Below are positions 63,034-64,000 of a DNA stretch of 64,000 nucleotides, in pieces (position 1 is the stretch's first letter; every line of letters begins with the position of its first letter). Origin of the DNA: CAVXFB01 sp963760935. GTDB taxonomy: Bacteria; Planctomycetota; Planctomycetia; Pirellulales; Thermoguttaceae. Made by a program: the position numbers and the translations under genes. A model generated the notes under the pieces. The model had not been told where the DNA came from, made no database searches, and saw only the letters and a list, made by a program, of their open reading frames with translations. The DNA lies in assembly GCA_963760935.1 (NCBI GenBank), contig CAVXFB010000003.1, forward strand, positions 1,240,001 to 1,304,000, in the 5' to 3' direction.

Positions 63034-64000
63034 GATGAGTTCCGTGGCGCAGCCAGCTTCGCGAATGCACACCCCGCCCCCCGCGGGTCTATACGCCTGG
63101 GTGACAACGCTCGACCACAAGCGGATCGGGATCCTGTACGTCGTCACCACGTTGGTGTTCTTCGTGTTGGGCGGAATCGAAGCGATGTTCATGCGAGTGC
63201 AGCTTGCGGCGCCCGACGGGCATGTGATCTCGCCCGAGGTGTTCAACCAGTTATTCACTATGCACGGGACAACCATGATCTTCTTTGTGGTCATGCCGTT
63301 GTTGATCGGTCTGGCGAACTACGTGGTGCCGCTGATGATCGGTGCCCGCGATATGGCCTTTCCTCGCATCAACGCGCTTTCCTATTGGCTGTTATTGTTC
63401 GGCGGAGTGCTGATGTACTTCAGCTTTCTGGCAGGGGCAGCGCCGGACGTAGGGTGGTACAGCTATGCGCCGCTGACGGAGCCGGCCTTTTCCCCTGGAC
63501 ACAACATCGACTACTGGATCCTCGGCCTTTCGGTAAGCGGCATCGGCACGGTGGGCAGCGGCATCAACCTGATTGCCACGATCCTGAGCCTCCGCGCGCC
63601 GGGAATGACGCTCGGCCGAGTTCCACTGTTCGTGTGGATGGTGTTTGCCACTGGCGTGTTGATTCTGTTTGCGTTGCCCCCGTTGACCGCTGCGCAGATC
63701 ATGTTGCTGTTGGATCGCAAGCTGGGATCGCATTTCTTCGATACCCAGGCCGGCGGCTCGGCGCTGCTCTGGCAGCACTTCTTCTGGTTCTTCGGCCACC
63801 CCGAGGTATACATTATGGCGTTGCCGGCATTCGGCATTATTTCCGAGGTGGTGCCGGTCTTTTCCCGAAAGGTGATCTTTGGCTACACGTCGATCGCGGC
63901 GGCTACGCTGGCCATAGCATTCATCAGTTTCGGCGTCTGGGCCCACCACATGTTCGCCGTGGGACTTAGCCCCGTCTTGGACCTGCTGTTTGCCGGCGCC
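63034..64000 (+). CDS. coxA: cytochrome c oxidase subunit I (partial, runs off the window)
   Basis: Starts at 63034 after GGAAAGGG. Haem and CuB ligands so far visible: T-M-H-G-T-T-M-I-F, H-P-E-V-Y (the cross-linked His-Tyr pair) and W-A-H-H-M-F. 322 codons are present and the frame is open at the window end. Catalytic subunit of the terminal oxidase that pumps protons while reducing oxygen. Confidence 0.95.

Noticed and set aside
1..64000. CRISPR array
   Set aside because: No series of short direct repeats with regular unique spacers was seen. The repeats present are single, inverted or composite elements, and no cas gene was recognised.

Overview
The window looks like a chromosomal segment of a planctomycete, probably of the Pirellulales type. 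The evidence is several PEP-CTERM proteins (HAF-repeat, GloVer-repeat, TIGR03118 and SUMF1-like), a DUF1559 pilin-like protein, a DUF1580 protein, a formylglycine-type sulfatase, squalene-cyclase-like repeat proteins, and many dispersed GC-rich repeats. Assignment is by family content only; no ribosomal RNA is present.

Left part (1-16.5 kb): a purine-type NCS2 permease gene (1871-2139 plus 15283-16465) is split by a 13.1-kb element inserted by a serine integrase. The junctions can be read to the base. Removing 2140-15282 restores a 483-codon frame, and joining the element ends gives a 50-bp imperfect palindrome with a central TT, as expected of a serine-integrase attP. The element carries the integrase at one end, a minus-strand operon at the other (DUF1580 regulator, small proteins, primase-polymerase/helicase, CHC2-like zinc finger, coiled coil, TerS-like HTH protein), and secreted PEP-CTERM cargo in between. 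An IS630 copy has cut a lipoprotein gene inside it. No capsid, tail, large terminase or conjugation gene is visible, so a phage-satellite-like element is the best working idea. A decayed TerS-like fragment beside another PEP-CTERM gene lies just outside, at 1-1.6 kb.

Middle part (16.8-50 kb): tRNA-Asn; an IS5-like element bounded by 35-bp inverted repeats; an accessory cluster with ankyrin, GIY-YIG-like and HNH proteins; an SDR/DUF2867 oxidoreductase; a FecBCDE-type metal-chelate importer operon that also contains a methyltransferase, a DUF1559 pilin-like protein, a lipoprotein and a 26-codon ORF; a squalene-cyclase-like repeat protein; a MoxR/VWA pair; an IS4 element that has run into a sulfatase gene; an ECF sigma factor with a membrane partner; a second IS4 element with a 9-bp target duplication; and several small genes up to tRNA-Lys.

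Right part (50-64 kb): next to tRNA-Lys and a truncated tyrosine integrase lies a block of carbon and stress genes: RpiB-like isomerase, phosphoglucomutase, glycogen phosphorylase, 6-phosphogluconate dehydrogenase, glucose-6-phosphate dehydrogenase, ClC channel and universal stress protein. Together they would route glycogen into the oxidative pentose phosphate pathway. A truncated HtrA-like protease and the start of a caa3-type cytochrome oxidase operon (coxB, coxA) follow.

Caution: at least ten conserved genes carry single frameshifts, mostly one- or two-base losses in short G, C or CG runs. This looks more like sequencing or assembly error than ten separate mutations, so those genes are annotated as whole genes with the break noted.
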